DNA of 64,000 nucleotides, from the NCBI GenBank assembly GCA_019261985.1, contig JAFAQY010000019.1:42889-106888 (forward strand). Direction: 5' to 3'. The translations under genes were made by a program, and so were the position numbers. Shown piece by piece: positions 50,974-60,847 of this stretch. Each line of letters begins with the position of its first letter. The first letter of the stretch is position 1. Below the pieces are notes generated by a model. The model was not told the DNA's origin, did no database searches, and saw only the letters and a program-made list of their open reading frames with translations. This DNA comes from Bryobacterales bacterium (lineage in GTDB: Bacteria > Acidobacteriota > Terriglobia > Bryobacterales > Bryobacteraceae).

Positions 50974-53900
50974 CTAGAACGCGACCCTAGCCACAACCAG
51001 CATATTCCTGGCCGTACCGGCGGCAATGTTATTGATATTCATAAATCCGAATCCCCCGGTAAGCTGGCCATTCGAGTTGCGAGTAGGATTGGTGATCGGA
51101 TTTCCCACCACTATATTTGGAAACACAATCCGGTTAAACGGATTGTACATTTCCATTCGGATCTCAAACAATCTGCCGGGGCTCGCGTCAGACAGAACGA
51201 ATCTTCGGCCGAGCCCGATATCTTCCTGCGGCGACCGGCGTTGGCGGAAGTCGGTATAACGCGGCGCGCCGCATCCGAAGGTCGCGGTGGGGCCGCACTC
51301 TATCCAAGCCGCGGGATTAAGAAGCAGCTGCTGAGTGGGGTCAATGCGGCCGTTCGGGTCCGTCAGATACAACGGCTGGCCGGGAACCCGAGTCATATAT
51401 TGAAGCGCCGCGCCCGCCAGATATATTCCGAGATTGTCATTCGATAGCGGCGCCGTGATTAGCGCGCCGCTCTGATATCGCAATACGCTACTGACCTGCC
51501 AGTCGCTTAAAACATTCCTCGCGATCTTGTTGCTACCCAAAAAACCTGACTTCAGATGTGGCGTCTGATAGATCAGATTCAGCGAGAGCGCCTGCGGAAT
51601 ACTGTTCACATCAAGGGCCTTCTGCGTGTTGAAAGCCGTCCAGTCATTGAAATTGCTAATCCGAGCAAGAGACTTGGCCCAGGTGTAGGTACCGAGCGCC
51701 GTAATGTTATATTTCAGCCTCGCGTTCAGCTTCGTTTGGAGTGAGTCATACCAGGAGTTTCCCACCGAGGCATTCGGGTTGACGGCTCCAAACTGAGGGA
51801 AGGGCCGGAGCGCGTTTGTCAGGGTCGTGCTCGGCGGGAAATTCGAGAATGGCAGCGAAAAACCAGCCGCTTTGACCGCGCTCGAACTGATCTGCGAGTT
51901 AAGCAGCGTCAGATTCGCCGCATTCGACAAGCTAAGCCCGCGCGCGGCGAGGATCGCCGGAGTCACCGAATTGTATTGGTACATCGTGCCCTGAAGCCAA
52001 GCGCCGCGGCTACCCACCCACGCTGCTTCGAGCGTCATGCCTGGAACCAGTTCGCGCTGGAGCGCGACGTTGTATTGGCTGATACGCGGCGGACGCCCCA
52101 GCCCCGGATCGTAAACTGCCGGCGCGTTGAGGTTACTCAGGCCTGTTGCTGGATTTGACGTGGGAAGCGCGCCCGGTTGGTGCAGAGTGGCGGCGAACAG
52201 CGCGGTGTTGACTGTCAATCCTCCCTGCAGACCGTTCGGCAGTGCCGAAGCGCCGGGCCTCGGGGCCGAGAACGCGATGGTATCGTAGCCTGTGCCCGCC
52301 CCAGGAGCTTGAGGCGCGCTAACCAAAAACGTTTGTGGACCACCATAGAAGAAGCCCCATGCCGCGCGGATGACCGTCTTTGAATTTATTTGATACGCCG
52401 CGCCTAATCGAGGTCCGAAAGCAAACTTATACAGATTCAAGAAATCGTCGCAATTACAGGCGCCCGGACCGAATCCCTGGTACAGCACTGCTCCGGGTAG
52501 ATTTCCGGCGCTCGGGTTGGGCGCAGTGAAGGAGAACGAACTGATTCGGTTCCGGTCCTCCAGCGGCGGGTTTTGCAAATCGTAACGCAGGCCGAGATCG
52601 AGCGTGAGCCTTCGCGTCACTTTCCAGTTGTCCTGTGCGTAGAAAGCCAGAGCACGGTCATGCCAGTTCACGCTTGTGCAGGGCGAGATGCTCGCCGAGG
52701 CCGGCAATCCAAGAAGGAAACTGGCGTAGCCGAGTCCAGGGGATCCGTTTGTCGTTACCAGCGTTACGCCGCCGGCGCTGAAAGGTTGACCCGTTTGAGC
52801 TGCCGAGAACACATAACTTCCCCACCCACCCTGGCACTGGTTGAAACCTTCCATGCGGGTATATCCGCTAGTTCCGAACTTGTAAGAATGCGATCCTTTC
52901 ACCCACGAGAGCGCGGCGGAGGAAGTAAACTCCCCGGTATTCACATACTGATTGAAATTCGAGCCGAAGTTTAGCGGCATTCCGCCGATGGGGGCTCCGC
53001 TCGCGGAGAAATTGCCGAGGCCGCTCATTTGTGGAAACCCTGGGTAGATGGCGCCGGTTAGCCCGAGCTTGCTGGTTTGATCGAAGCTCGCCACGTCCGG
53101 GAACGAGAGTTTCGAAACTTGTGTGTTCACGTATCCGGCGCCCAGATGCAGCAGGATCGAAGGACGGATCGTATGGTCGACATTCACGCGAGCCGTGCTC
53201 GAAGAACTATGGTTGAATCCCGAGACTGTGATGTTTGTCGGCAAACCGTCCGTGCTCGTTTGACCCGACCCGCCCACGAATGAATAAAACGTCGAAAGCT
53301 TCAACCTCTCTGAAAAATTGTGGTCGACCTTAATAGAAGGAAGGTTCTGCGGCCGGGGAGTGGTTCCCGATAATTGATAGTTCAGGGCCTGAAGGGAGTT
53401 TATCGGATTTGGCAGAAAGTCCTGAATCTTGAGCGCCACCCTATCGATCCGGCTCGCGGGAATGGTATTGTTTGGAAACGGAAATCGCGTAAAGCCATCC
53501 GGCGCCAGCGCGAGCGGGTCGAAGATTTGTCCCGCCAGGACCGGATTTCCCAAAGCATCCTTGCAGGGAGTGCCTCCGCAATTCACTTGGCCGCCCAGAT
53601 CTGCCTGGAAATTGCCGGCCCTGTCATTCGCATTCGGAACCGTGGTGAACGTGCCCGAGTTCGGAACCGGAAGGACGGAGCGAAAACCTTCGAAAGAGAA
53701 GAAGAAAAACGTTCGATTGTGGCCGTCATAGACATGCGGAATCCATACAGGGCCGCCAAACGTGCCGCCGAAATTGTTTTGGCGGCTGGCCGCGCGCGCT
53801 CCCGTATATGGCTGGTGCGCGTTCAGCACCTCGTTGGTCAGCCGGTAAAAGAGTCCGCCGTGGTAAATGTTCGTGCCGGACTTCGCCGTGAAGTTGTAGA

Positions 53901-54633
53901 TGCCGCCCTGAGCCTGGCCGAACTCGGCTGCATAATTTCCCGCTTGAAGGCTGACCTCTTCCAATGCTTCCACCGATGGTTGCTGGTAGAAAAAGAATCC
54001 CGGGGCATAGATATTGGTCGCGTCCTGCCCGTCCACTAAGGTTTTGAAAGTGCCGGGAGGCGCGCCATTGATGGCCGCCCCCCCGCCGGTGAGTCCCAGC
54101 GATCCGAAATAGCTGGTGCCGCCGCTCATCCCGGGTAGAATCTGAGCGACCGAAAGCGGATTGCGCACCGCCTGATTTCCATAAAAGCCGTTGGACCATT
54201 GAATGGGTAATTCGACGAATAGTTGATTGGGTACGGTGGTCGTCACATCGGCGCTTTCTGTTCTGATCGCCACTGCTTGCGCCTCGACGGACACAGTCTC
54301 GGAGTTGGCGCCCACATCCAACCTGGCGTCGACGCGAATCGTTTGCGCCACTTCGATGATGTTGTTCACGGACGTGAATTTTTTGAATCCCGCGGCCTCG
54401 ACGGCAACGTCCCACGATCCAACCGGTACTTGGGCCAGTGTGAAATTACCCGTCTCGGTGGTAACCGTCTCTATCGCGTTATGAGTGGCGGCATTCTCCG
54501 CCCTCACTTTAGCGCCCGCGACTACTGCGCCGGATGGGTCGGTCACCGTTCCGGTAATCGTCCCTCGATCACCCTGGCCAAAGGCGCCGCCCGCCAAAGC
54601 GCAGAGGCAAGTCAATCGCACAACGTATCTCAT
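50974..54633 (-). CDS. Large TonB-dependent receptor (Oar-like)
   Basis: Outer-membrane receptor of 1219 aa. Signal peptide (YVVRLTCLCALAGGAFGQ), an N-terminal carboxypeptidase-regulatory-like domain (TITGTVTDPSGAVVAGAKVR, about 27-110), a plug domain (about 125-250), and a very long beta-barrel to the C-terminus ending in LVVARVAF (aromatic last residue). Characteristic of acidobacterial receptors for large substrates. The ATG 54633 has AGGAGAAAGAAGTC; the open frame to 54702 is extra. No sigma regulator next to it. Confidence 0.93.
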   Translation of the reverse strand: MRYVVRLTCLCALAGGAFGQGDRGTITGTVTDPSGAVVAGAKVRAENAATHNAIETVTTETGNFTLAQVPVGSWDVAVEAAGFKKFTSVNNIIEVAQTIRVDARLDVGANSETVSVEAQAVAIRTESADVTTTVPNQLFVELPIQWSNGFYGNQAVRNPLSVAQILPGMSGGTSYFGSLGLTGGGAAINGAPPGTFKTLVDGQDATNIYAPGFFFYQQPSVEALEEVSLQAGNYAAEFGQAQGGIYNFTAKSGTNIYHGGLFYRLTNEVLNAHQPYTGARAASRQNNFGGTFGGPVWIPHVYDGHNRTFFFFSFEGFRSVLPVPNSGTFTTVPNANDRAGNFQADLGGQVNCGGTPCKDALGNPVLAGQIFDPLALAPDGFTRFPFPNNTIPASRIDRVALKIQDFLPNPINSLQALNYQLSGTTPRPQNLPSIKVDHNFSERLKLSTFYSFVGGSGQTSTDGLPTNITVSGFNHSSSSTARVNVDHTIRPSILLHLGAGYVNTQVSKLSFPDVASFDQTSKLGLTGAIYPGFPQMSGLGNFSASGAPIGGMPLNFGSNFNQYVNTGEFTSSAALSWVKGSHSYKFGTSGYTRMEGFNQCQGGWGSYVFSAAQTGQPFSAGGVTLVTTNGSPGLGYASFLLGLPASASISPCTSVNWHDRALAFYAQDNWKVTRRLTLDLGLRYDLQNPPLEDRNRISSFSFTAPNPSAGNLPGAVLYQGFGPGACNCDDFLNLYKFAFGPRLGAAYQINSKTVIRAAWGFFYGGPQTFLVSAPQAPGAGTGYDTIAFSAPRPGASALPNGLQGGLTVNTALFAATLHQPGALPTSNPATGLSNLNAPAVYDPGLGRPPRISQYNVALQRELVPGMTLEAAWVGSRGAWLQGTMYQYNSVTPAILAARGLSLSNAANLTLLNSQISSSAVKAAGFSLPFSNFPPSTTLTNALRPFPQFGAVNPNASVGNSWYDSLQTKLNARLKYNITALGTYTWAKSLARISNFNDWTAFNTQKALDVNSIPQALSLNLIYQTPHLKSGFLGSNKIARNVLSDWQVSSVLRYQSGALITAPLSNDNLGIYLAGAALQYMTRVPGQPLYLTDPNGRIDPTQQLLLNPAAWIECGPTATFGCGAPRYTDFRQRRSPQEDIGLGRRFVLSDASPGRLFEIRMEMYNPFNRIVFPNIVVGNPITNPTRNSNGQLTGGFGFMNINNIAAGTARNMLVVARVAF

Positions 54634-54815
54634 GACTTCTTTCTCCTGTCTGCCCGGTTGGCTGAAAGCGCTCGCATTCATGAGCGGAGATGACGCGAAC
54701 ACGCGAAGCAGATTGTGAAAAACGGCCTATGCGGAGTTAATTCTCATTGATCTCCCTGTGAGCGCAAAACACTCTATCACATCGTGTCGTGGATTGGGGT
54801 TGTTCCAAATGGGTT

Positions 54816-54854
54816 GTGGGGCAGGCTTGAGCCGGCGGCGGGCTTCAGCCCGCG
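54816..54854. repeat. R2 palindromic repeat, copy 1
   Basis: GGGGCAGGCTTGAGCCGGC followed by the GCGGGCTTCAGCCCGC hairpin, 18 bases from the HAD gene stop. The same pair of hairpins occurs at 55591-55662. Confidence 0.8.
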
Positions 54855-54871
54855 TAAAACCAAGCTCTCTA

Positions 54872-55540
54872 TTATTTCGCGGACTGCTTTGCGAGCAGAA
54901 ACACGAACGCATCGGCAGGCAAATCGGAAAGCTTTGTCGCGGCCAGATCGGCTCCGAGCGTATCCGCCTTTCGGCCTACGCCGATGCTGCGCATTCCACC
55001 GCGTCGCGCCGCCTCCACTCCAGCGGCTGCGTCTTCCACTACGATGCACTCGCCAGGGGCGGCCCTCAGTCGTGAGGCTGCCGTAAGAAACACTTGAGGG
55101 TCCGGTTTGCCGGCTTGGACGTCCTCGGCCGAAACCGTCGCTTGAAAGAAATGTCTGAATCGCAGCTCTTCCAGGACGGCTTCGACATTCGCCCGTGGCG
55201 CCGACGAGGCGATGGCCTGCCGCCAGCCCTCCTTATGCAAGCGTTCCACCCACTCCGACGCTCCCGGAAGTGGCGCCAAGCCCTCGCGATGGACAAGTTC
55301 ACGGTATCGAGCTTCTTTGACGCGCCCGATCCGCTCGATCCTCTCGATTCCTGCATCCGAACCCAGCCACCGCGACAGGATGGTGTCATTGCGCTGCCCG
55401 AAGCTAGATTGAAAATCTCGATACGCGATCGATATTCCTTCACCCTCGAGCGTTTCCTTCCAGGCCCGCCAATGGTACTCTTCCGAGTCGACCAGCGTTC
55501 CATCCAGATCCCACAACACCGCACCCCGAAAATCGAGCAT
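54872..55540 (-). CDS. HAD-family phosphatase, beta-phosphoglucomutase type
   Basis: Haloacid dehalogenase hydrolase of 222 aa with motif I DLDGTLVDS (about 11-19), SSAP for motif II (about 107) and GKPDP and VVEDAAAGVEAARRGGM for motifs III and IV. The cap is helical (C1 type) as in beta-PGM. Likely a sugar-phosphate or nucleotide phosphatase/mutase. The ATG 55540 was preferred over 55582 because the conserved FRGAVLWDLDG follows. Bracketed by R2 repeats on both sides. Confidence 0.9.
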   Translation of the reverse strand: MLDFRGAVLWDLDGTLVDSEEYHWRAWKETLEGEGISIAYRDFQSSFGQRNDTILSRWLGSDAGIERIERIGRVKEARYRELVHREGLAPLPGASEWVERLHKEGWRQAIASSAPRANVEAVLEELRFRHFFQATVSAEDVQAGKPDPQVFLTAASRLRAAPGECIVVEDAAAGVEAARRGGMRSIGVGRKADTLGADLAATKLSDLPADAFVFLLAKQSAK

Positions 55541-55590
55541 CTCGATTAGGATGACATCCGCCCAACATCTTCGAGCACCCAATTGCAGAA

Positions 55591-55662
55591 GCCGGCCTAC
55601 AGCCCGCTGTAGGGCAGGCTTTAGCCGGCTTTAGCCTGCGGCGGGCTTCAGCCCGCCTGGGC
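55591..55662. repeat. R2 palindromic repeat, copy 2 (compound)
   Basis: Three adjacent hairpins: CTACAGCCCGCTGTAG (55597-55612), the GGGCAGGCTTTAGCCGGC unit, and GCGGGCTTCAGCCCGC. The last two match R2 copy 1 in the same direction, on the other side of the HAD gene. Confidence 0.8.
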
Positions 55663-55943
55663 GGCTACGTGAAGTTCTGCAGTTTAAAGCACGAACGTCT
55701 CGGAGCAAGGCCGCCCCTGCGTGCCAAGACACAGCAGGATTACGAGAAACGCGATTTCACCACAATCCTCCGACGCGGTCGAGACAGGTTGCTGGGTGTA
55801 GCATGTGTAGTTTGACGTATCCAATCTCTGGGAAGGCGCGACGGCTCGGGAGCACTGAAATCCCGAGACCGTACGCGCGAGGGATACCGTAGCGCAGAAC
55901 TGAATATCCAGACCGGCTGCATTGTTCGCGACTGAGGATTCCG
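55663..55943. other. Intergenic region before the membrane transferase gene
   Basis: Together with the R2 repeat this makes about 400 bases without a gene (55541-55943). No convincing open frame on either strand. The promoter for the gene at 55944 should lie in the last third. Confidence 0.5.
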
Positions 55944-57215
55944 ATGAACCGTGACAGCTCCCCGAAGCCGATCAGCAGCCCTAAGCTGCGAACCGTGGCG
56001 GTGATCGCTTTCTTTTGTTTCCTGCCCCCGGCTGCAATCGTTATTGCGGCGAATGATCATCCACCCCACGCCGATGGTAATTGGTTCATGAGATCCGCTG
56101 AGGACTTAGCGGCCGGCCAAGGTTACACATGGCCAAACGGACCGTGGCCGGGAAAGCCCACGACCAATCACCCGCCGCTATGGCCGGCCCTGGTATCGGT
56201 CACCATCCGATGCTCGCTTTTTTCAAATCCCATATCGGCTATTCACGCGACTGGTTTGTTATTCCATGGAGCCACGATTGTGGGGGCTGTGCTCTTAGCC
56301 TACATGTTATCCGGCAGCGCGGGAACAATGTGGCGCGCAGGCCTCAGCGTGGCGCTCTGGCCCGGCGCCCTGAATTCAATCGTGGCGGGATGGAGCGAGC
56401 CTTGCGCAGCCGCGGTGCTAATTCTGGGCGGCGCGCTGGTTTTTCTCGGAGGCTGGTCGTTTTGGTGTGGCGTGTTGGTGTTATCCGCCATGCCCCTTGT
56501 TCGGACGAATTTCCTCGCATTTCCCGCACTCGCTGTTATTGCTTGGGCGATCTGCGAAATACGGCGTCCGGACCTGCGTCTGAAGCGACAGAGCCTCGGC
56601 CAACTGGCGCTTGCGGCCATCCTCCTCTACGTGCCCTCGGTGGGCTGGATCGCTCGAAATTATCGAGCAACAGGCGTGTTTCCAGTGTTCTCCTCGGAAG
56701 GCGGGAGGACGTTTTATGGCGCCTACAATTCCTTCACCGCTGCTGCGGGACAGAATTTTGCGGGGTTGATTCTGCCGCAGTTTCTGCCTGGCGAGCAGCC
56801 TCCTAGCCAGATGGCGGCAAGAATGTCGGAACTGGACGTGGACCGGTATTACCAACGACGAGGAATACAGTTCGTTCGCGCTCACTGGCAGGAAGTGCCC
56901 GCGCTCGTCTTAGGCCATATCGCTCGCGCGTTTTTACCGCAACAGCAATCGATCGCAAGTGGACTCGTGTATCCGGAATGGATTTGCCGGTTTGCGCTCT
57001 ATGGGTCGGCGATCTTTTTCCTGATCCGAAAACCGCCGCCGCTGTGGTTTGCGTCATTGTTGGCCCCGACCGCCTTGACGGTGGCCGTCACGGTGATTGT
57101 TTTCGCAGGCGAGCAGCGGTTTATCTATCCGCTCACGGTTTTATTGATAATCTTCGTATGCTCGCGCCTGGGGCAACACTTTTCTGTTTGCTCTGCGCAG
57201 TCTCGTTGGCCTTAG
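55944..57215 (+). CDS. Multi-pass membrane protein, glycosyltransferase-39/ArnT-like
   Basis: Protein of 423 aa with about nine hydrophobic segments. A first extracytoplasmic loop with DHPPHADGNWFMRSAEDLAA and NHPPLWPAL, and YVPSVGWIARNYRATGVFPV later, resembles GT-C-type transferases (dolichyl-P-mannose or lipid-linked sugar donors), which act in the periplasm. The family is suggested, not proven; the usual DD/DE motif is not evident (only DHPPHAD). Its stop overlaps the DUF2231 gene by 4 bases on the opposite strand. Confidence 0.7.
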   Translation: MNRDSSPKPISSPKLRTVAVIAFFCFLPPAAIVIAANDHPPHADGNWFMRSAEDLAAGQGYTWPNGPWPGKPTTNHPPLWPALVSVTIRCSLFSNPISAIHATGLLFHGATIVGAVLLAYMLSGSAGTMWRAGLSVALWPGALNSIVAGWSEPCAAAVLILGGALVFLGGWSFWCGVLVLSAMPLVRTNFLAFPALAVIAWAICEIRRPDLRLKRQSLGQLALAAILLYVPSVGWIARNYRATGVFPVFSSEGGRTFYGAYNSFTAAAGQNFAGLILPQFLPGEQPPSQMAARMSELDVDRYYQRRGIQFVRAHWQEVPALVLGHIARAFLPQQQSIASGLVYPEWICRFALYGSAIFFLIRKPPPLWFASLLAPTALTVAVTVIVFAGEQRFIYPLTVLLIIFVCSRLGQHFSVCSAQSRWP

Positions 57216-57700
57216 CCGCGTGCCGGGCGTCTTGAAAGCGAGCTGGGCGCGTTCAAGTTCGCTCCCTCGTCTACACCGACCCCAAGCCGGTCAACGAGTT
57301 CTCCACCTAGCCATCCAGTGATCATGGCCAGCAAAACGCCAATCAGCGATAGCGCGATCGCCCACCCGTTGGGAACGACACTGGTTACCGGCTGTCGGAT
57401 CATCCAGCTAACGATGAACAGCAGAACCACGATTACATTGCCTGCGCCATGCCATACGCCCAGGGTTTTCGCGCGTGTGCCGGGAGCGATCGCCAGCCAA
57501 TCGATGAAGCCGAAGATAGCCGCGGCAAGCGCGCCAATGATTCCAGCGGAGATCATCCAGAACGAAACAACGGCAAAAGAGCTGTCGTGCGTAGCCAGGA
57601 ACACAATATCGAATGCGAACGAGGTCGCTAACAGGCCTAGCGGAAACACTACCAGCATTTGATGAAGGGAATGACCCAGGAGCTTTGCTTTGCTTTCCAA
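57212..57700 (-). CDS. DUF2231 membrane protein
   Basis: Protein of 162 aa with four transmembrane segments and the conserved start LGHSLHQMLVVFPLGLLATS (the His-x-x-x-His-like HPxLVHFP region of DUF2231). The C-terminus is short and charged. Function unknown. Convergent with the GT-like gene. Confidence 0.82.
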   Translation of the reverse strand: MESKAKLLGHSLHQMLVVFPLGLLATSFAFDIVFLATHDSSFAVVSFWMISAGIIGALAAAIFGFIDWLAIAPGTRAKTLGVWHGAGNVIVVLLFIVSWMIRQPVTSVVPNGWAIALSLIGVLLAMITGWLGGELVDRLGVGVDEGANLNAPSSLSRRPARG

Positions 57701-57889
57701 ATGATTTACCTCCCATTTAGGTGACGCCTGTGCAAAAGCGACGTTTCGCGGAGGCGTTTCTGCTTATAGATTCAGGTTTTCTGGAAGAGTATTTGCGGGG
57801 AAGGTTTTTGTTGGACATGTTAGGCAGGGCGCCTTATCAAAGGCAAAGGGCGGCGGGTTACCCGCACGCCCTTGCCACGCCCAACGCGG

Positions 57890-58525
57890 CTAGCGGGGAT
57901 TTAGGTCCACGGAACGAACTTCGCCTCGCTCAAGATTTACGCCGCACGAGAAATCGAACCGTTGATGCCGGCCGTATTGTCCCTGAGCATCAGCGGATCC
58001 ATATACGCGGTCGCCGCCGCCACGCCTGTCCTCGGCATTTATCGACGAGATGTACACGTCAGAGTAGCCGTTAGATCGCAACCGGTCCCGTACCGCTTCC
58101 CGGCAAGCCTCGAGTCCGGGGCTGGCCGCCGCGGAGCCGCCTCCGCCCGCGGCATAGGGAGCCGCGTACGGAGCGGCGTTAGGTCCCTGATACGCCCGAA
58201 GATTGTTCAAGAACGTTTGAGCGTCCACCATCGAAGTTCGATTTCCTCCGCTAAAACCGAAACTCTCAGGATCCGGACATGTATATCCGCCCGGCACCAG
58301 TTGGCCCATGGCGTAACACCATTTGTCGACGTTCGCCGTGGTCGATCCAGTCGCGGCCCGCATCCATTGGGTTAATTGTGCGGCTGTCACCGTGCTGGAT
58401 GTAACGCCGGGACGCTCGCGGAATCCATAGCCGTACCCGGGCCCCTGCCGCTCGAAGCTCTGCCCTGGGAGCATGCCGGCCAACCCGGCAAAGGCTACGG
58501 CTGTATAAAGTAATTTCGACTTCAT
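57890..58525 (-). CDS. Exported protein of unknown function
   Basis: Protein of 211 aa with a signal peptide (LYTAVAFAGLAGMLPG), a Pro/Gly/Tyr-rich N-terminal part, two Cys (WCYAM, YTCPD) and a C-terminal region (LRSNGYSDVYISSINAEDRR, then GRHQRFDFSCGVNLERGEVR). No known family. The ATG at 58525 has a GGGAGG site; the open frame to 58591 is unlikely. A 10-bp inverted repeat lies upstream (58562-58606). Confidence 0.65.
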   Translation of the reverse strand: MKSKLLYTAVAFAGLAGMLPGQSFERQGPGYGYGFRERPGVTSSTVTAAQLTQWMRAATGSTTANVDKWCYAMGQLVPGGYTCPDPESFGFSGGNRTSMVDAQTFLNNLRAYQGPNAAPYAAPYAAGGGGSAAASPGLEACREAVRDRLRSNGYSDVYISSINAEDRRGGGDRVYGSADAQGQYGRHQRFDFSCGVNLERGEVRSVDLNPR

Positions 58526-58561
58526 ATAAAGCCTCCCAAAACAAATAGTGCAGTTTGTGTT

Positions 58562-58606
58562 CCACCCCGAGAACTCGCGCAGAATCACCAAGCCAACTCG
58601 GGGTGG
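58562..58606. promoter_or_regulatory. Inverted repeat before the exported-protein gene
   Basis: CCACCCCGAG (58562-58571) and CTCGGGGTGG (58597-58606) are exact reverse complements 25 bases apart, 36 bases upstream of ATG 58525. Possible operator or leader hairpin; nothing more is visible. Confidence 0.45.
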
Positions 58607-58841
58607 CGGCGGTAATTACCGGGTAGAAATGTTTACCTATCCGGCGTCGGCGTGGTGTGGATCGTGCCGGGACAGCAACCCGCGTACCAAGCGCGATCCG
58701 ATGTGCCGGGCGCGCCTGATTTCCAGGGCCGAATTGCAGTAGAATCGAACACGCGTACTTGCGGCTAACTCGAGTGGAATCCGCATGCATTGCGAGGTGC
58801 TCCGCTCGTTTCAGCCGGCGTCGTCCGAAAGGAGATTGTAC

Positions 58842-60641
58842 ATGCACACGTTTCGAGCCGTGCTTCGATCCGCGATAGTTATCGGTTGCGCCACCTTAAT
58901 GCATGCACAGCAGCCAGTGGTGGATCTAACTGTTTTGAAGAATGCCGGTAAGCCCAGCGACTCGCTCCCCGGTTCCTGGCTTACTTACGGGAAATCGCAG
59001 AGCGAGCAGCGCTATAGTCCGCTGAAGGAGATCGATGCATCGAACGTGAAGCGGCTCGGATTGATGTGGTCTCTTCAGGTGGGGACCGGCGGGTACGCTC
59101 AGGAAGCCACCCCGTTGGTCTGGAACAACACCATTTACGGGATCACTACCTGGAGTTCGGTATTCGCCGTTGACGCCCGCACCGGCAAAGAGATCTGGAG
59201 GTGGGATCCCCAGGTCAATCAGAGCACCACAAAGGGCATAACCGCGAATCGCGGCCTCGCGCTGTACAACGGAATGATCTTCGCACCGAGCCTAGATGGA
59301 CGGCTGTGGGCGCTGAATGCTCTTACGGGCAGGCCGATCTGGGAAACTCGCGTCGCCTATACCCAAGACCGTCACTACATCACCATGGCCCCGCGGATTG
59401 CAGGCGGCAAGGTGATCATTGGCGTCTCCGGCGGGGATAGCGGTGAGAATCGCGGCTACTTCGACGCCTATGACGCCAGCACCGGCCAACGGTCGTGGAG
59501 GTTTTATACCGTTCCCGGCGACCCCAGCCAACCTTACGAAAACGATGCCATGCGCGCGGCCGCCAAAACCTGGGGCGGCGACTTCTACAAAAAGGGCGGC
59601 GGCGGCGCGGTCTGGGACGGGTTCGCCTACGATCCGGACTCCAATCTGGTTTATGTCGGCACGGGCAACGCCGAGCCGTGGACACAGAAGTTCCGCGGCG
59701 CTCAGAACGTCGACAACCTGTATACTTGTTCAATTTTAGCCGTGGATCTGACCACCGGTCAGCTTAAGTGGTATTTTCAGACGGTGCCGAACGACAACTG
59801 GGATTTCGACAGCGTTCAGCAATTGATGCTGCTCGACCTCACGATCGACGGGCGTCCTCGCAAGGTTCTCACCCAGGCGGCAAAGAATGGATTCTTTTAT
59901 CTAATCGACCGCGGCTCGGGGCAGTTTGTTTCCGGTGCGCCGTTCGTCAAAGTGAACTGGGCCAAAGGCCTCGACGATAGCGGCCGTCCGATGGTGAATC
60001 CGGAAGCCTTCTACGATACAGAGCCGGTGGCCGTGTATCCAACTGGTGGCGGCGCGCACAACTGGGCGCCGATGTCTTTCAACCCTAGCACCGGCCTGGT
60101 CTACATTCCCGCCTCTTACTCGAGCTACACGTATCAAGCGGACGAAGAATACAAACCGAACACCTCGGGAACCACGCGCGGCGGCGGGACGGAACCACGC
60201 CAGATCAAGGCCCCGGCGATCGGTCCGACGGCTCCCGAAGGCGTTCGGGGCGGCTTGCAAGGGTGGGATCCGGTGAAGCACAGGCTGGTCTGGCGCGCGG
60301 ATGGCGGTGGTGGCATTGGAGGAGGGACCGTCACGACCGGCGGGAACCTCGTCTTCCACTCCATGAACGATGGGCGCTTGATGGCTTATAGCGCAGACAA
60401 AGGCGAGAAGCTGCTCGAAGTTCAGACCGGGCGCACCGGAATGGGACCGCCGATCACATACGCAATCGATGGTAAACAATACGTCGCCCTCATGGGCGGC
60501 GCCGGCCGCGGCGCGCGAGATCCCGCCGATGCGCCGCTCCAGAATGCTCCCACGCTGTTCGTCTTTGCCTTGGACGGGAAGGCCGAGTTGCCGACGCCCG
60601 CTCCGCCCGCCCCACGAAACGGCGCTCCGCCGGCTCGTTAA
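58842..60641 (+). CDS. PQQ-type alcohol/glucose dehydrogenase-like protein
   Basis: Exported beta-propeller oxidoreductase of 599 aa (signal FRAVLRSAIVIGCATLMHA). WLTYGKSQSEQRYSPLKEID opens the propeller; TPLVWNNTIYGITTWSSVFA, NRGLALYNGMIFAPSLDGRL and similar blades follow, with TGNAEPW and PNDNWDFDSVQQLML typical of quinoprotein dehydrogenases. No haem domain, so it should donate electrons to a separate cytochrome. ATG 58842 with AAAGGAG. The Ala/Pro-rich tail is long. Confidence 0.88.
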   Translation: MHTFRAVLRSAIVIGCATLMHAQQPVVDLTVLKNAGKPSDSLPGSWLTYGKSQSEQRYSPLKEIDASNVKRLGLMWSLQVGTGGYAQEATPLVWNNTIYGITTWSSVFAVDARTGKEIWRWDPQVNQSTTKGITANRGLALYNGMIFAPSLDGRLWALNALTGRPIWETRVAYTQDRHYITMAPRIAGGKVIIGVSGGDSGENRGYFDAYDASTGQRSWRFYTVPGDPSQPYENDAMRAAAKTWGGDFYKKGGGGAVWDGFAYDPDSNLVYVGTGNAEPWTQKFRGAQNVDNLYTCSILAVDLTTGQLKWYFQTVPNDNWDFDSVQQLMLLDLTIDGRPRKVLTQAAKNGFFYLIDRGSGQFVSGAPFVKVNWAKGLDDSGRPMVNPEAFYDTEPVAVYPTGGGAHNWAPMSFNPSTGLVYIPASYSSYTYQADEEYKPNTSGTTRGGGTEPRQIKAPAIGPTAPEGVRGGLQGWDPVKHRLVWRADGGGGIGGGTVTTGGNLVFHSMNDGRLMAYSADKGEKLLEVQTGRTGMGPPITYAIDGKQYVALMGGAGRGARDPADAPLQNAPTLFVFALDGKAELPTPAPPAPRNGAPPAR

Positions 60642-60847
60642 AGGCGGCCGGCTCTGTAAAGGCGCCGCTCGACAAGAACATCAACGAGGGTTGAAGAAGT
60701 CGTTCTCCATAGAAAAATTCGCTGTTCATAAGACACAAACCGGACCGCATGGGCAACCCCGTGGAATTATAAGTGGGGCGATCTTTTCCAGGCGAATTCA
60801 CAATCGATATGGTGGAGTTCCAAACTTCTAACAATGAAACCAAGGCG

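Noticed and set aside
57721..58074. Forward 117-codon ORF antisense to the exported protein gene
   Set aside because: Overlaps the real reverse gene and has an Arg-rich shadow composition.
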